Assembly (NCBI GenBank): GCA_913060975.1
Contig: CAJXVC010000005.1
Location: 186,001-250,000 of the forward strand
Source: an uncultured Gammaproteobacteria bacterium
GTDB taxonomy: Bacteria > Pseudomonadota > Gammaproteobacteria > Pseudomonadales > Pseudohongiellaceae
Direction: 5' to 3'
Length of the DNA: 64,000 bases
Below the pieces are notes generated by a model that ran no database searches, was not told the DNA's origin, and saw only the letters and a program-made list of their open reading frames with translations. Below, in pieces: positions 39,125 through 49,806 of the stretch. The first letter of the stretch is position 1, and each line of letters starts with the position of its first letter. The position numbers and the translations under genes are program-made.

Positions 39125-41329
39125 TCAGAATGTCCCGTTTACGAAGAATCCTAGCTCTATGCCGGTGTTCGTGCAGCGGCTTTCGATCTCTTCAAGAACG
39201 CCGTCGTAGATGGCACCAGCGAAGCGATAGCGGTCGCGGCACTGGGCATTGTCCGACAAGTTTTGCAGGTCGAGGCGGTAAGTGATGCCGCGGGTATCGA
39301 CATACTCGGCGAACAGATTGTAGCGCGGTTCACCAACATTAAACTCGATATCGCCGATATCATACTGGAACATATTGCCGTCGGTTCGATCGAAATACTG
39401 TGCACCCCAGTTAACACGCCATTCCGGGATGTCGTGACGGAAGGTCAGGGTAAATCGGCCGCGCTGATAGTTTCTGAAGCGTCGTTCAATTCCCAGAAAC
39501 GGGTCGGTGACTTTCGAATCCTGTACGTTCAGGCCTGGCGATACCAGCAAGTTTGGCATGCCAATCATGCCCATACGAATACTGGCATTGATGTTGGCGC
39601 CGTACTCAGTACCGTCACCGATATTACCGTTGGCCGATACCAGGGAGCCGTCGGTGGTCGGCACCTGAATCCAGTCGATCACATCATCGTGAGCGGCATA
39701 GAACAATTCGGTGTTGATGACACCGACATCGTTGGGCAAGCGATATTCACTGTTAAAGCTATAGCGCCACTGGGTTTGTTGGCGCAGGTTTTCATTGCCT
39801 CCAATAGTATTGCTGTCGACATCTGAGTTGTCGTTGGAGGAAACAAAGTCAGAAAAGCTAAGCTGGTTGACGATGCGTTCGATCGTGCCGCGGACCTGAA
39901 ATGTCGGCGTGATGTTGTAGCGCACATCGACCTTGGGCTTGATGAACTCGAAGTCGCGCTCGTTGCTGACATCGCCGGATTGGCTAATCTCCGAAGCCTC
40001 GAAGATCAAGGTCGACTCCACGGACATCTTCGGGCTCACAGTCCAGTTGTGAATCACGAAAGGTTCAAAGCGAAGTTCTTCCACTTTGGAGTTGGCGTTG
40101 GTGACAACCTGGCGAGTCAGGCCACCGACTTCCGGGTCGGATGTGCCATCTTCTTCTAACAAACCCAGCGCCAGCTTGGAATCGAGAATAGTCTGGGCGC
40201 CTTCGATACCGAATTCCACACTCTGGCCATCGAACAGGTCAGTCGTGTACGAGGTACGCAGGATGCGTTCTTGTGTCACCGAGCCGGTGTCGAGATAGAG
40301 GTTCAATTCTTCGGTGTTGTCAGGAAAGACCTGATAGCGCTCGCGAAGACGATCTGAATCATTTTCGTTAGCAATACCCAGCAACTTGAAACGGTCGCCA
40401 TTGCCGAATGTCAGCTCGTAGTCACCACCCACTTCCCAGTTATCACGCTCGTTAGGCGTGTTTTCCCGCTCAACGAGATAGCTTTCTGGTGTCGTGGTGA
40501 GATCGGTCGTGAGACGGTCGACGTCGCCGTCCGCGTCCTGCATTTCATACAGGCCATTGAAGCGGATACTGCTGTTTGGCGTCAGGGCGTAGCCCAAATT
40601 CATGCTGAACGTGTTGTACACATTGTCGTTGGTCGTTTCTTCGACAATGGTGTCATTCGGGGAAAAGTCACCAAGAATGGAGCTCTCACTGGCGTGACTG
40701 TTGCGGTAGCGCGGCCCGTTTTCCAGGCTGAACAAGTAGTCCAGGCCGCCGCTTTGCCCACTGATTGATGCCAGGGCGCCAGCGTTAATCGTGTCGTCCT
40801 GAATGTACTCGCCGCGGACCTGATAGGAAATGCTGCTGGAATCAAGCTCTTCGAACAGCACGACATTGACGACTTGACCACTACCACGCACGTCAAGATC
40901 ACCCGATGTACCGCGAATAATCTGAATTTCGCGAACCTGATCGGAGGTAATACGATCCAGCAAGCCTCGGGTCTGGTTGTTCTTTCCGGCCGTGCGCTTG
41001 CCGTTCACCATGATTTCGGTGCCGCCGCTGCCGCTACCCAGACCACGGCCACCTGATGAAGGATTGCCTCCTGGACCGCCGCCACCGCCACTTGGGCCCG
41101 AGTCTTCCTGGCCGGGAATGCGGTCGAGCATGTCTTGCGCCGTAATGGGGCGCCACTGATTGAAGTAGTCAGCCGGGTAGACAACGGTGGAGTCGTCGGC
41201 GTTGGTTTCCTGTGCCTGAGCGAGCAATGGCAGTGTCAGAGCAACAAACGCGACAACCTGACAGCCCGCGCGCAGAGCGCGAACAAGGGCTTTGGTCTTG
41301 AATGCAGGTAATAAATCAGTACTAGTCAT
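39125..41329 (-). CDS. TonB-dependent receptor-type outer membrane protein
   Basis: Plug-like ITSDQVREIQIIRGTSGDLDVRGSGQVVNVVLFEE; long alternating beta-barrel region ending in aromatic F (GFFVNGTF). Confidence 0.85.
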   Translation of the reverse strand: MTSTDLLPAFKTKALVRALRAGCQVVAFVALTLPLLAQAQETNADDSTVVYPADYFNQWRPITAQDMLDRIPGQEDSGPSGGGGGPGGNPSSGGRGLGSGSGGTEIMVNGKRTAGKNNQTRGLLDRITSDQVREIQIIRGTSGDLDVRGSGQVVNVVLFEELDSSSISYQVRGEYIQDDTINAGALASISGQSGGLDYLFSLENGPRYRNSHASESSILGDFSPNDTIVEETTNDNVYNTFSMNLGYALTPNSSIRFNGLYEMQDADGDVDRLTTDLTTTPESYLVERENTPNERDNWEVGGDYELTFGNGDRFKLLGIANENDSDRLRERYQVFPDNTEELNLYLDTGSVTQERILRTSYTTDLFDGQSVEFGIEGAQTILDSKLALGLLEEDGTSDPEVGGLTRQVVTNANSKVEELRFEPFVIHNWTVSPKMSVESTLIFEASEISQSGDVSNERDFEFIKPKVDVRYNITPTFQVRGTIERIVNQLSFSDFVSSNDNSDVDSNTIGGNENLRQQTQWRYSFNSEYRLPNDVGVINTELFYAAHDDVIDWIQVPTTDGSLVSANGNIGDGTEYGANINASIRMGMIGMPNLLVSPGLNVQDSKVTDPFLGIERRFRNYQRGRFTLTFRHDIPEWRVNWGAQYFDRTDGNMFQYDIGDIEFNVGEPRYNLFAEYVDTRGITYRLDLQNLSDNAQCRDRYRFAGAIYDGVLEEIESRCTNTGIELGFFVNGTF

Positions 41330-41508
41330 GTGTGGAGTATTCTGGTTATTAGAATGAATTTTCACGGAATCAAGGCGCCTTACGGAATGCGGGGGCCCGA
41401 GCAAGCGCCGATTGTACTGGTAAACCGCAAGATTTCCTTGCTCGTGTTACAAACTGACAAGATTACTCGTTAAGCAGACTACAGCCACCGCGGGTTCTTT
41501 GAGGCATA

Positions 41509-42579
41509 ATGACTAATACTTTTAACGTTAGTCACACATCTCGAACACCGGAGCGAACAATGAAATCTACAAGCTCTCTGCTAATTTGCTTGTCCACGGC
41601 TTTTATCGGCCATTTTTCGGTTTCTGCACAAGAATATCAGGCGCCACAAAATGAGTGGGGTCAGCCTGACCTGCAAGGAGTATGGAATTTTTCCTCGGAT
41701 GTGCCTATGCAACGCCCCGAGCGCTTTGGAACTCGCCAGTTCTTGACCGCTGAGGAAATCGCCGAAATTGAAGCCGCGCGAGCTGCTCGTGATGCCTCGA
41801 CAGATGCGGCGCTGGCTACCGGTGGCGTAGACGAATCCTATAATGATTTCTGGGTCGAAAATGCGGGTATCGGCGATACCGTCCGCACCTCGCACCTCGT
41901 CTACCCGGAGAATGGCCGATTGCCACCGCTCGTTGAAGGCGCAATTGTCAGTCAAGGTGTTTACGGTGGTGGTACTACCGGAGAGTCACGGCCAGTGCGG
42001 ATTGGTGCTGGTGGTATCGGCACGGATGGACCGGAAGATCGCGGCTTATCCGAGCGCTGTCTGGTCGGATTCAATGCTGGCCCGCCTTTCACCCCTAGCC
42101 TGTACAACAACAATGTGCAGATTTTTCAGTCTCGCGATACTGCCGTTATTCTGACGGAAATGATTCATGATGCCCGTATCGTGCCAATTCATGATTCGCG
42201 CGATGACTTGCCGCCATTGGATGAGAACATCGGTATGTATACCGGCGATTCAGATGGCTACTGGGATGGCGATACTCTGGTTGTCGTAACTCGCAACTTC
42301 AATGGCCTGGCGGCCAGTTTCGGCTCCTCTGGTACCTCCGCCGAGAAAGTCCTGACCGAACGTTTTACCCGGGTCGGTTATGACACGGTCAACTACGAAT
42401 TCACGGTGGATGATCCGGCTACTTATACCGACAAGTTCACCGGCATTGTTCCCATGACCAAGGTCGATGGATTGCTGTATGAATACGCCTGTCATGAAGG
42501 TAACTATGGCATGGTCAATATTCTGCGTGGTGCCCGCGCTGAAGAGCGTCGCGCTGCTGAAGGTGAGCAGGAAAACTAG
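41509..42579 (+). CDS. Secreted uncharacterised protein (EMxHDAR/WEGDTLV/CHEGNY family, copy 3)
   Basis: EWGQPDLQGVWNFSSDVPMQRPERFG, EMIHDARIVP, YWDGDTLVVVT, YEYACHEGNYGMVNILRGAR. Confidence 0.78.
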   Translation: MTNTFNVSHTSRTPERTMKSTSSLLICLSTAFIGHFSVSAQEYQAPQNEWGQPDLQGVWNFSSDVPMQRPERFGTRQFLTAEEIAEIEAARAARDASTDAALATGGVDESYNDFWVENAGIGDTVRTSHLVYPENGRLPPLVEGAIVSQGVYGGGTTGESRPVRIGAGGIGTDGPEDRGLSERCLVGFNAGPPFTPSLYNNNVQIFQSRDTAVILTEMIHDARIVPIHDSRDDLPPLDENIGMYTGDSDGYWDGDTLVVVTRNFNGLAASFGSSGTSAEKVLTERFTRVGYDTVNYEFTVDDPATYTDKFTGIVPMTKVDGLLYEYACHEGNYGMVNILRGARAEERRAAEGEQEN

Positions 42580-42601
42580 CCACACAGTATGATTGGACTC
42601 T

Positions 42602-42632
42602 GGCGCCGGAAGCTTTTACCGGCGCCAAAAAC
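42602..42632 (+). terminator. Palindromic terminator-like hairpin
   Basis: GGCGCCGG-aagcttttA-CCGGCGCC followed by AAAAACTCTT. Confidence 0.55.
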
Positions 42633-42645
42633 TCTTATCTGGCGC

Positions 42646-43629
42646 TCAAACCCCTTTCATTCTGCTTTGCAGGCTCTTTTTGCTGCTGAAGACCTGGTCC
42701 TTGGCCTGAAGGCACTTTTCTCGCGCTGAGGACTCTTTCCCGGCGCTTAAGGCTTTACCTGGCGGCAAGTCGCCGTGCCACTCAATTCCCATGATCTCTT
42801 CGTAGCGACCGCTCTGAACCAATTCCTGATAGGTTTCGGTGAGCAGGGTAGCAATCTCGGGGTCGGTTCTCTTGCTCAGAATAATATTCAGGCTGGTTGC
42901 CAGGGCTTCGATCCGTAGCATTGGCGCGAGTAGGTCAGAATCGGCTTCTTGCAGACGTAAAAACTGATTGATGCCATGCTCGGCAAAAGGAATCAGATCG
43001 ATGCGACCGCGTTGCAGCATTGCGATCGATCGGGAGAAATCCTGAAAATAGACCAATTCCGTAAAGCCTGTGCTGCTGAGATAGTCATCCACCACGTTCG
43101 CGCGCAAATTGCCGATGCGATAGTCGCGTGCCTGTTGTAGCGTAGTTGGCAGCTCATGGGCTCTAGCACGCAAACCGAACAGATAAATATCCACTGGTCT
43201 CGTCTGACCGATCCAGTAGTACCGTGACTCCCGCTCAGCTGTTCTCACTATCGAATAGACGATGACATTCGGCTCGCTATTGACTGCCTGAATGGCCCGG
43301 GACCATGGCGCGACTTCGACTGCATAAGGTATGCCGCTTGCCTCGAGCAGTGCCTGGACCAGATTACCAGCAGAGTTGGCAGGTAATTCCTGGCCTGTAG
43401 TAGTCTGAACATAGTCGGCGGGGTAACGAACATCGGCAAAAACTGTTAAAACCGGTGCATCGTCAGCTTGGGCGGAGACTGTTGAACAGACGAAAACAGT
43501 TAAACCCAGGGTAAAAAAGCAGCGAATAGGGTCGTGTATGAGCCAGAAAGGGCGCCGGCTACACAAATTGCCTGGCATTGTCACAATGCGACTCACAATA
43601 ATATCGCAAACATGACAATTTTGATTCAT
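42646..43629 (-). CDS. Periplasmic solute-binding (family 3-like) protein
   Basis: YPADYVQTTTGQELPANSAGNLVQALLEASGIPYAVEVAPWSRAIQAV ... IDLIPFAEHGINQFL; start uncertain. Confidence 0.8.
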   Translation of the reverse strand: MNQNCHVCDIIVSRIVTMPGNLCSRRPFWLIHDPIRCFFTLGLTVFVCSTVSAQADDAPVLTVFADVRYPADYVQTTTGQELPANSAGNLVQALLEASGIPYAVEVAPWSRAIQAVNSEPNVIVYSIVRTAERESRYYWIGQTRPVDIYLFGLRARAHELPTTLQQARDYRIGNLRANVVDDYLSSTGFTELVYFQDFSRSIAMLQRGRIDLIPFAEHGINQFLRLQEADSDLLAPMLRIEALATSLNIILSKRTDPEIATLLTETYQELVQSGRYEEIMGIEWHGDLPPGKALSAGKESSAREKCLQAKDQVFSSKKSLQSRMKGV

Positions 43630-43736
43630 GAGATCCGTTCCGCAGCCGTAATCAGTATTCTAACTATAGCTCGCACAGCTTCAATGATAATCAACACCTG
43701 TCGATATTCCCAGTAATCTGCAACATTGGTAACCCC

Positions 43737-46022
43737 TTGAAAAAACATTTGGCAACCAGACTCGCGATTTACACTATCCTGGTGGCTTTTCTCATGAGTA
43801 TAGCAATCTCGGGCTTGAGCACTTGGCGTAATTTTTCACTCACTGTTCAAGAAATAGAGCGCACCGCAGTGCAGTTGATGTCATTGACCCGACAGTCGGC
43901 CGCCGAAGCGGTTTTCCAGCTGGACCCCGAACTTGCCAATGACGTACTCAGCGGTCTGATGAACCATGTGCTGTTCACTGAAGTCACGATTCAGGATGAG
44001 CTAGGCCAGGTGCTAGCTACGCAATCTCGAGAGCGACAGCAAACGACCGGTCTGGCCTCGCTGATAGAGGTCGAGCCGCAGGCGCTGTCTTTAGCGTTGC
44101 CGTTACCGCAAAGTGAAGAGCTGCTCGGCTCTTTGAATGTGGTGCTGGATATTCAGGCAGGTTTGAGTGATTTTTATGAGCGTGCGACCTTTTCGGCGTT
44201 AGCGCTGTCCGTGGAAGCCGTTGTTCTGGCGGTGGTCATTTTCTTTGTTGTTGTGTATCTGGTGACCAATCCACTGTCCATGCTGGCGGAGCGGCTCGCG
44301 CAGATTAAACCCGGTTCCGAGAAGCGTTTACAGGTGCCTGCGCGTCATAAAGATGATGAGTTGGGTCAGCTGGCGCGATCCACCAATAACTATCTTGATA
44401 CGGTTTTCAATTATCAGAAAGAACTGGAGGAGAGCCGGCAGCGCCTGCAGGATACTCTCGATAATCTGATCGAAGGTGTAATCATCGTCGATGGCAACGG
44501 TTTCATTGTTGAGCTAAATCGTGCTGCCGAGAAAATGCTGGGCTACCTGCAAAATTCCTCAGTTGGACATCCTCTGGTCGGTTTTTTGGCAGATGAGGGC
44601 ATAACCAGTTTCGCGGAGTTGCGTTCTCAAGCGCGTGTCAATCAGCATGCTGGCCTGCGAAGTTATATTCGCCATCGCAATGGCAATTTGCACGCCGTTG
44701 AAATAAACAAAGCCTATTTCGCGAAGGAATCCAGTGACAATTCATTATGGACGATTCGTGATATATCCGAACGCGAGAACGCAGAAAAAGAACGTCGCGA
44801 ATTGGAAGAACAATTGCGCCATTCACAGAAGATGCAAGCTATCGGTACATTGGCAGGTGGTATTGCGCACGATTTCAATAATATTCTGGCGGGCATATCC
44901 GGTTATACCGAACTGGCACAAATGGAACTGGAGCAAGGTCAACTAAACAAAGAACACCTGGCCAGCATCATCAAAGCGTCCAACAAGGCGGCGCAGTTAA
45001 TCAGTCGCATCATGGTATTCAGTCGCAAGCAGGAAGAACGCAGGGAAGTGATCGACATGATTGATGTCGCGCACGAATGTTTGTCGCTGCTTCGGCAAAC
45101 GATTCCCTCGACAATCAGCATCAAGGAAGAGGTGCCGGAATCAGCGCTGCACATTATTGGTGATGAGACCATGATGCATCAGGTATTGATGAACCTGTTT
45201 GCCAACGCTGCCAGTGCCCTGAAAGACAATCCTGGCGAGATCACCATATGCATGGATACTGTTGATCGTGAGGCGTTGTCTCAAGCCTCCACAGACGCAA
45301 TCAGCAAGAAATCCCTGGCCCCGGCTGATCGCTATCTGCGTGTCGTTGTTACCGATGACGGCCCTGGTATTCCCGCTGAAATAATTGAGCGCATCTTCGA
45401 ACCCTATTTTACGACCAAGCCTCAGGGCGAGGGCACTGGTATTGGCCTGGCACTGGTGCACTCTATTGTTGAGAGCCACGGTGGCCGCATTCACGCCAGC
45501 AACACCGAAACCGGTGCGCGCTTTGCCGTTGTGTTGCCATTGCACGCCGCTGAGGAACCAGCCGCTGTGCAAACAATCGCCGACGAAGTATTTCCGGCAC
45601 ATGGTCATGGTAAAATTCTGATCGTCGAAGATGACGATATTCTTGCTGCTTTGTACCCGCAGTTAATGCAGTCGCTAGGCTATGATCATGTGATGGCGGA
45701 CAATGGTAAAGCGGGTTTGGCAATCTACCGCGAGCAGCCGAATGAGTTTGACTTGGTGATAACAGATCAAACTATGCCAGAACTGAACGGCGACAAACTG
45801 ATCTTGGCGATTCGCCAGATCAATCCGCGCCAACCGGTTATTTTATGCACAGGCTACAGCGAGGTAATGAATGCTGACCGGGCTCAAGAGCTGAATATCA
45901 ATCGCTTCCTGACCAAGCCTGTTCCGTTGGAAACTCTCGGCAATGCTATTCGTGAAGTGCTTGCTGAATCGCGTTCTGACAATGTCGTCAATTTTCAAAA
46001 TGTGCGTATAAAAGAGCATTAA
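43737..46022 (+). CDS. Hybrid sensor histidine kinase with PAS and C-terminal receiver domain
   Basis: [25 protein letters not shown]-box, [32 protein letters not shown] ATPase, receiver [10 protein letters not shown]...[15 protein letters not shown] start. Confidence 0.93.
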   Translation: MKKHLATRLAIYTILVAFLMSIAISGLSTWRNFSLTVQEIERTAVQLMSLTRQSAAEAVFQLDPELANDVLSGLMNHVLFTEVTIQDELGQVLATQSRERQQTTGLASLIEVEPQALSLALPLPQSEELLGSLNVVLDIQAGLSDFYERATFSALALSVEAVVLAVVIFFVVVYLVTNPLSMLAERLAQIKPGSEKRLQVPARHKDDELGQLARSTNNYLDTVFNYQKELEESRQRLQDTLDNLIEGVIIVDGNGFIVELNRAAEKMLGYLQNSSVGHPLVGFLADEGITSFAELRSQARVNQHAGLRSYIRHRNGNLHAVEINKAYFAKESSDNSLWTIRDISERENAEKERRELEEQLRHSQKMQAIGTLAGGIAHDFNNILAGISGYTELAQMELEQGQLNKEHLASIIKASNKAAQLISRIMVFSRKQEERREVIDMIDVAHECLSLLRQTIPSTISIKEEVPESALHIIGDETMMHQVLMNLFANAASALKDNPGEITICMDTVDREALSQASTDAISKKSLAPADRYLRVVVTDDGPGIPAEIIERIFEPYFTTKPQGEGTGIGLALVHSIVESHGGRIHASNTETGARFAVVLPLHAAEEPAAVQTIADEVFPAHGHGKILIVEDDDILAALYPQLMQSLGYDHVMADNGKAGLAIYREQPNEFDLVITDQTMPELNGDKLILAIRQINPRQPVILCTGYSEVMNADRAQELNINRFLTKPVPLETLGNAIREVLAESRSDNVVNFQNVRIKEH

Positions 46023-46192
46023 ATCTGGAAAAGACCAGCAGCACGGCTTATTCTTTGCTCGCTTTTGATCAATTGTCCAATAACCAACTCTGCATCAAAG
46101 CTTGGCTGTCCCGTATATTGGTGCCGGTTGAATTCAGTAGCAATAAAGAACTGGTGATTGAGCGTTAAACAAAAATAATAAGGAACCCACCA

Positions 46193-46468
46193 TTGAAAAA
46201 GTTAACACTGTTAATGCTGTTTAGCATGATTCTGACTTCCTGTGTTTCCACCGAAGGCGATGTCAATTTTGAGAGAATGTCTGAAGAAGAGCTGGCAGCT
46301 TACAATGCCACGCAACCAATTCGCCAAATGATAGTATGCATTAATGAAGATCGCTCTTTGAGTCGCGTACGCCGCCGCCGTTGCATGACTGTTGAGCAGG
46401 CCTATGGGTCGGCACAACAAGCGCAGCAACTCGGCGTATTGAATACTGTCCCCGGTTATAGCCAGTAA
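46193..46468 (+). CDS. Small lipoprotein
   Basis: MKKLTLLMLFSMILTSCVS lipobox. Confidence 0.65.
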   Translation: MKKLTLLMLFSMILTSCVSTEGDVNFERMSEEELAAYNATQPIRQMIVCINEDRSLSRVRRRRCMTVEQAYGSAQQAQQLGVLNTVPGYSQ

Positions 46469-46496
46469 GCTCTGTTACTAAAAAAGTTGCACAATG

Positions 46497-46528
46497 AAAA
46501 GGCGGTTCATTAATGAGCCGCCTTTTTT
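46497..46528 (+). terminator. Intrinsic terminator
   Basis: AAAAGGCGGTTCATTAATGAGCCGCCTTTTTT. Confidence 0.95.
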
Positions 46529-47003
46529 GTTGCTGATTCTTTTCTGCCTCGCCTCTACCATCACGCTAGTAGCGTTTGCAATCCAGTCATTCAAGCGATC
46601 AACAAGCGCCTCCGCGGTCAAAAAAATGTCAGATTGCTGGCCAGACCACCAATGACAACATCGAGCGATCTTTGGAAAAGGTAGTTCGTTATCGTTGTTT
46701 CACGTTTTGTTCAATAAAAACTCTCGCTTGATATCTATCTGTAAAATAATCCCAGCTCACCATCTGCTGCGGCTTCGCAGAATGTGACCCGCCCGCTTTT
46801 ACCCGCTTCTACCCGCAACGTTGTGACAGCCTTCACATCATCAGCAAGCCAGAGAAAATCCATACATCCGTAAATCTACTTACACGCGTAGCCCCCATAC
46901 GCCTCTGCATCGAACCGCCAAGCAAATGCACTGATTCGACTAGTTGGAACCCGGTTTGACAGAGATAGCGTGTTCATTAAAGCAATTAATTTCAGGAGAA
47001 ATT

Positions 47004-48431
47004 ATGTTTACACAACCCAAACGAAGTCATTTCTACAAGGCGGTTGTTGCAGCTACTGCATTGTCCACCTGTGCTGTAGCGATCGCTTCGAGTCACCGAG
47101 AGGCGCCGATGATTGCAGGCTTGCCGCGTCTAGATGGCTCCGACTTCTATATGTTCAGAAGTTACGAGACTGGTCGGGAAGACTACGTCACGTTTCTGGC
47201 GAACTATGTGCCACTGCAAGATCCATATGGTGGACCCAACTACTTCGACCTGGAAACCAATGCCCTCTATGAGATTCACATCGACAACAATGGTGATTCC
47301 ATGGAAGACATCACTTTCAGTTTCGATTTCGAAACCATTTTAGCTGGCGTAACAGTGCCTGTTGGTGACCAGAACACGCCAATACCGCTGGTAATTGCCG
47401 GTGCCGTAGGTCCAGGTGCTGATGACACGGCGAACGTGAATTCCCGTCAGGAATACAGCATCAATATGGTTACTGGCGACCGCAGAACGGGGCAATCCGC
47501 TGCGGTGACCAACGCAGTAACTGGCGAGACCTCGTTCCGTAAACCGCTGGACTACATCGGTACCAAATCGCTTCCCGATTATCCGGCTTACGCGAATGAT
47601 CACATTGCCAGTGTCAATATCCCCGGCTGCAGTAGCGCAGGGCGTGTCTTTGTCGGTCAACGCAAAGAAGGCTTTGCCGTCAATCTGGGTCCGGTATTCG
47701 ATCTGGTGAATCTGAATCCACTCGGTGCCGAAGATGCGGTACCTAATCAGATTGGTAATACCAACGTGACAACACTGGCCATGGAAGTGCCGATCAGTTG
47801 TCTGACCAATGGTGATCCAGTGATTGGCGCGTGGACCACGTCCAGCCTGGATACCGCAGGCAGTGAGCCGATGCAGGTTTCGCGTCTTGGTTTTCCATTG
47901 ATGAATGAATTGGTCATTGGTGTGCCTGACAAGGACAAGTGGAACATGAGTGAGCCGGTCGATGATGGCCAGTTTGCCCGGTACGTCGCTAACCCGACCC
48001 TGCCATTCCTGCTTGAGCTATTGTTCGGCGATGCCGGCGCGGTCGCACCGACCAATTTCCCACGTACGGACCTGGTCGCCGCGATTGGTGGTGTCGACGG
48101 GCTTAACTTGCCAGCGGCAGTCGCCAATGGCTCTTTCGGTGGCAGTGCAATGCTGCGCTTGAACACCGGCATTGCACCAGTGGGTCCAACCGAGCAAAGC
48201 AATAAAGGTGTGCTTGGTGGTGATACGGCAGGTTTCCCGAATGGGCGTCGGCCAGGTGATGACGTGGTGGATGTTGCCTTACGAGTCATGATGGGCGCAT
48301 TGAATCCGGATGCCACGCAGGCACCGAACAACGCTGTGCCTTTTACTGACCAGACTACTGTCAGTGCAGTGGAATTTCAGCCGGGCTTCCCGTACCTGAA
48401 TGACCCACTGCCAGGCAATGCCAGTAACTAG
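47004..48431 (+). CDS. DUF4331 family secreted protein
   Basis: SSHREAPMIAGLPRLDGSDFYMFRSYE ... PLVIAGAVG ... GRRPGDDVVDVALRVMMG. Confidence 0.9.
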   Translation: MFTQPKRSHFYKAVVAATALSTCAVAIASSHREAPMIAGLPRLDGSDFYMFRSYETGREDYVTFLANYVPLQDPYGGPNYFDLETNALYEIHIDNNGDSMEDITFSFDFETILAGVTVPVGDQNTPIPLVIAGAVGPGADDTANVNSRQEYSINMVTGDRRTGQSAAVTNAVTGETSFRKPLDYIGTKSLPDYPAYANDHIASVNIPGCSSAGRVFVGQRKEGFAVNLGPVFDLVNLNPLGAEDAVPNQIGNTNVTTLAMEVPISCLTNGDPVIGAWTTSSLDTAGSEPMQVSRLGFPLMNELVIGVPDKDKWNMSEPVDDGQFARYVANPTLPFLLELLFGDAGAVAPTNFPRTDLVAAIGGVDGLNLPAAVANGSFGGSAMLRLNTGIAPVGPTEQSNKGVLGGDTAGFPNGRRPGDDVVDVALRVMMGALNPDATQAPNNAVPFTDQTTVSAVEFQPGFPYLNDPLPGNASN

Positions 48432-48499
48432 TCGCACTGACGTGAAAGCCAACGTCACAGTGATGTTGGCTGAGCGAAACATTTAGAAAGTGCAAGTAG

Positions 48500-48528
48500 C
48501 CGGGGACAGGGAGGTTCCCGGTTTTTTT
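48500..48528 (+). terminator. Intrinsic terminator/attenuator-like hairpin
   Basis: CCGGGGAcagggaggTTCCCGGTTTTTTT. Confidence 0.75.
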
Positions 48529-48567
48529 ACTCAGGATTTGAGTTTGTTTTAAAGACAGGATGCAACA

Positions 48568-49806
48568 ATGATGAAAAAAACTACTACTGATGAAAGTAAG
48601 AAGTTGTTGCTGTTTCAAACAGTGATACTGCTAGTCATCTTCATCGTGTTTCTCAGCGAGACGCGCGCGGACAGTTTCGTGCCGCAATCGGATGATCAGG
48701 TATTACTGACACTCTCGCCGGCCGTAACGGCGATTGCTCGCAGCGTGCGGGCACAAGAACGCAGTTTAGAATCGAACAATGCAGGTAACGCCGCGACTCA
48801 GTACTCCAGCAGAGAGTTAGCTGCGGCAATTTCAGAAGCCTATACACTGGCGACGCGCAACAACGACCCGCGCGCCTTCGGGCACACACTCTCACTCATT
48901 AACGCATGGCCGCAGCAGCAGCCAAAACCGGCAATGGTTCGCCTGATCCATGCCTCCGTTTTGCAACACAGTCACGAATTCATGGCCGCGCTACAGCAGT
49001 TGGACACAGTGCTCAGCAATGATCCGGCTAATCTACAGGCGCGGCTCATCTACTCCCAGGTCAGTTTGGTTATCGGCGATTACGAGGCAGTGGCACAACA
49101 ATGTCAGGCAATTGAGGCTGCAGGCGTACAAATTTATGCGCTTAACTGCGGCGCACAATTGCAATCAATAACGGGCAATGCCGAGTTCGCACTAAGCGCC
49201 GTTGAAGAAACGCTGCTGGCGCGGCCAACCAATGCGACACAACAAATTGAGCTGCTGTTAAATGCCGCCACAACCGCCGAACGCCTGGGTTTTGCCGATC
49301 GCGCTGAGCGTTATTATCGCAGGGTCCTGAGCATGAACCCGCAGAGCCTATTCACAACATTGCGGCTGTCTGCTTTTCTGTTACATCAGAGTCGACCTGA
49401 GGCAGCCATCGAATTGTTGCGACCCTATGCCAACAGCGCGAATGATCTCGAAGCACAGATACTGTTAGTACGCGCACTGCAGGGTGCCGGAATGCCGGTC
49501 AATGCCGAGCTACTGGCAAGCATCGGTGCCGAGATCGAGTCATTGCAACGCCTTGGCGATGAAGCGCCACATAAACTGCTGGCGCAATACCAGTTATACA
49601 TTGCCGAGGATTTCGCTACCGCAGTACGCTCAGCCACCCTGAATTGGAAACTACAAAAAGAGCCTGGTGACACATTACTGTTGGCAAGTGCTGCGGTCGC
49701 CAGTGAACAATCGCAGACCCAGGAACAGGTGCGTGCCTGGATTACTAAAACCGGATTGCAGGATGCAAGAATTCAGACGGTATTGTCTGCACAGGAGGTG
49801 CTGTAA
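48568..49806 (+). CDS. TPR-like hypothetical protein
   Basis: Repeated alpha-helical units (LQQLDTVLSNDPANLQARLIYSQVSLVIGDYEAVAQQ, RAERYYRRVLSMNPQSLFTTLRLSAFLLHQSRPEAAIELL). Confidence 0.7.
   Translation: MMKKTTTDESKKLLLFQTVILLVIFIVFLSETRADSFVPQSDDQVLLTLSPAVTAIARSVRAQERSLESNNAGNAATQYSSRELAAAISEAYTLATRNNDPRAFGHTLSLINAWPQQQPKPAMVRLIHASVLQHSHEFMAALQQLDTVLSNDPANLQARLIYSQVSLVIGDYEAVAQQCQAIEAAGVQIYALNCGAQLQSITGNAEFALSAVEETLLARPTNATQQIELLLNAATTAERLGFADRAERYYRRVLSMNPQSLFTTLRLSAFLLHQSRPEAAIELLRPYANSANDLEAQILLVRALQGAGMPVNAELLASIGAEIESLQRLGDEAPHKLLAQYQLYIAEDFATAVRSATLNWKLQKEPGDTLLLASAAVASEQSQTQEQVRAWITKTGLQDARIQTVLSAQEVL

Noticed and set aside
39263-39826. 187-aa + strand ORF opposite the TonB-type receptor
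   Set aside because: Shadow ORF of the receptor coding sequence.
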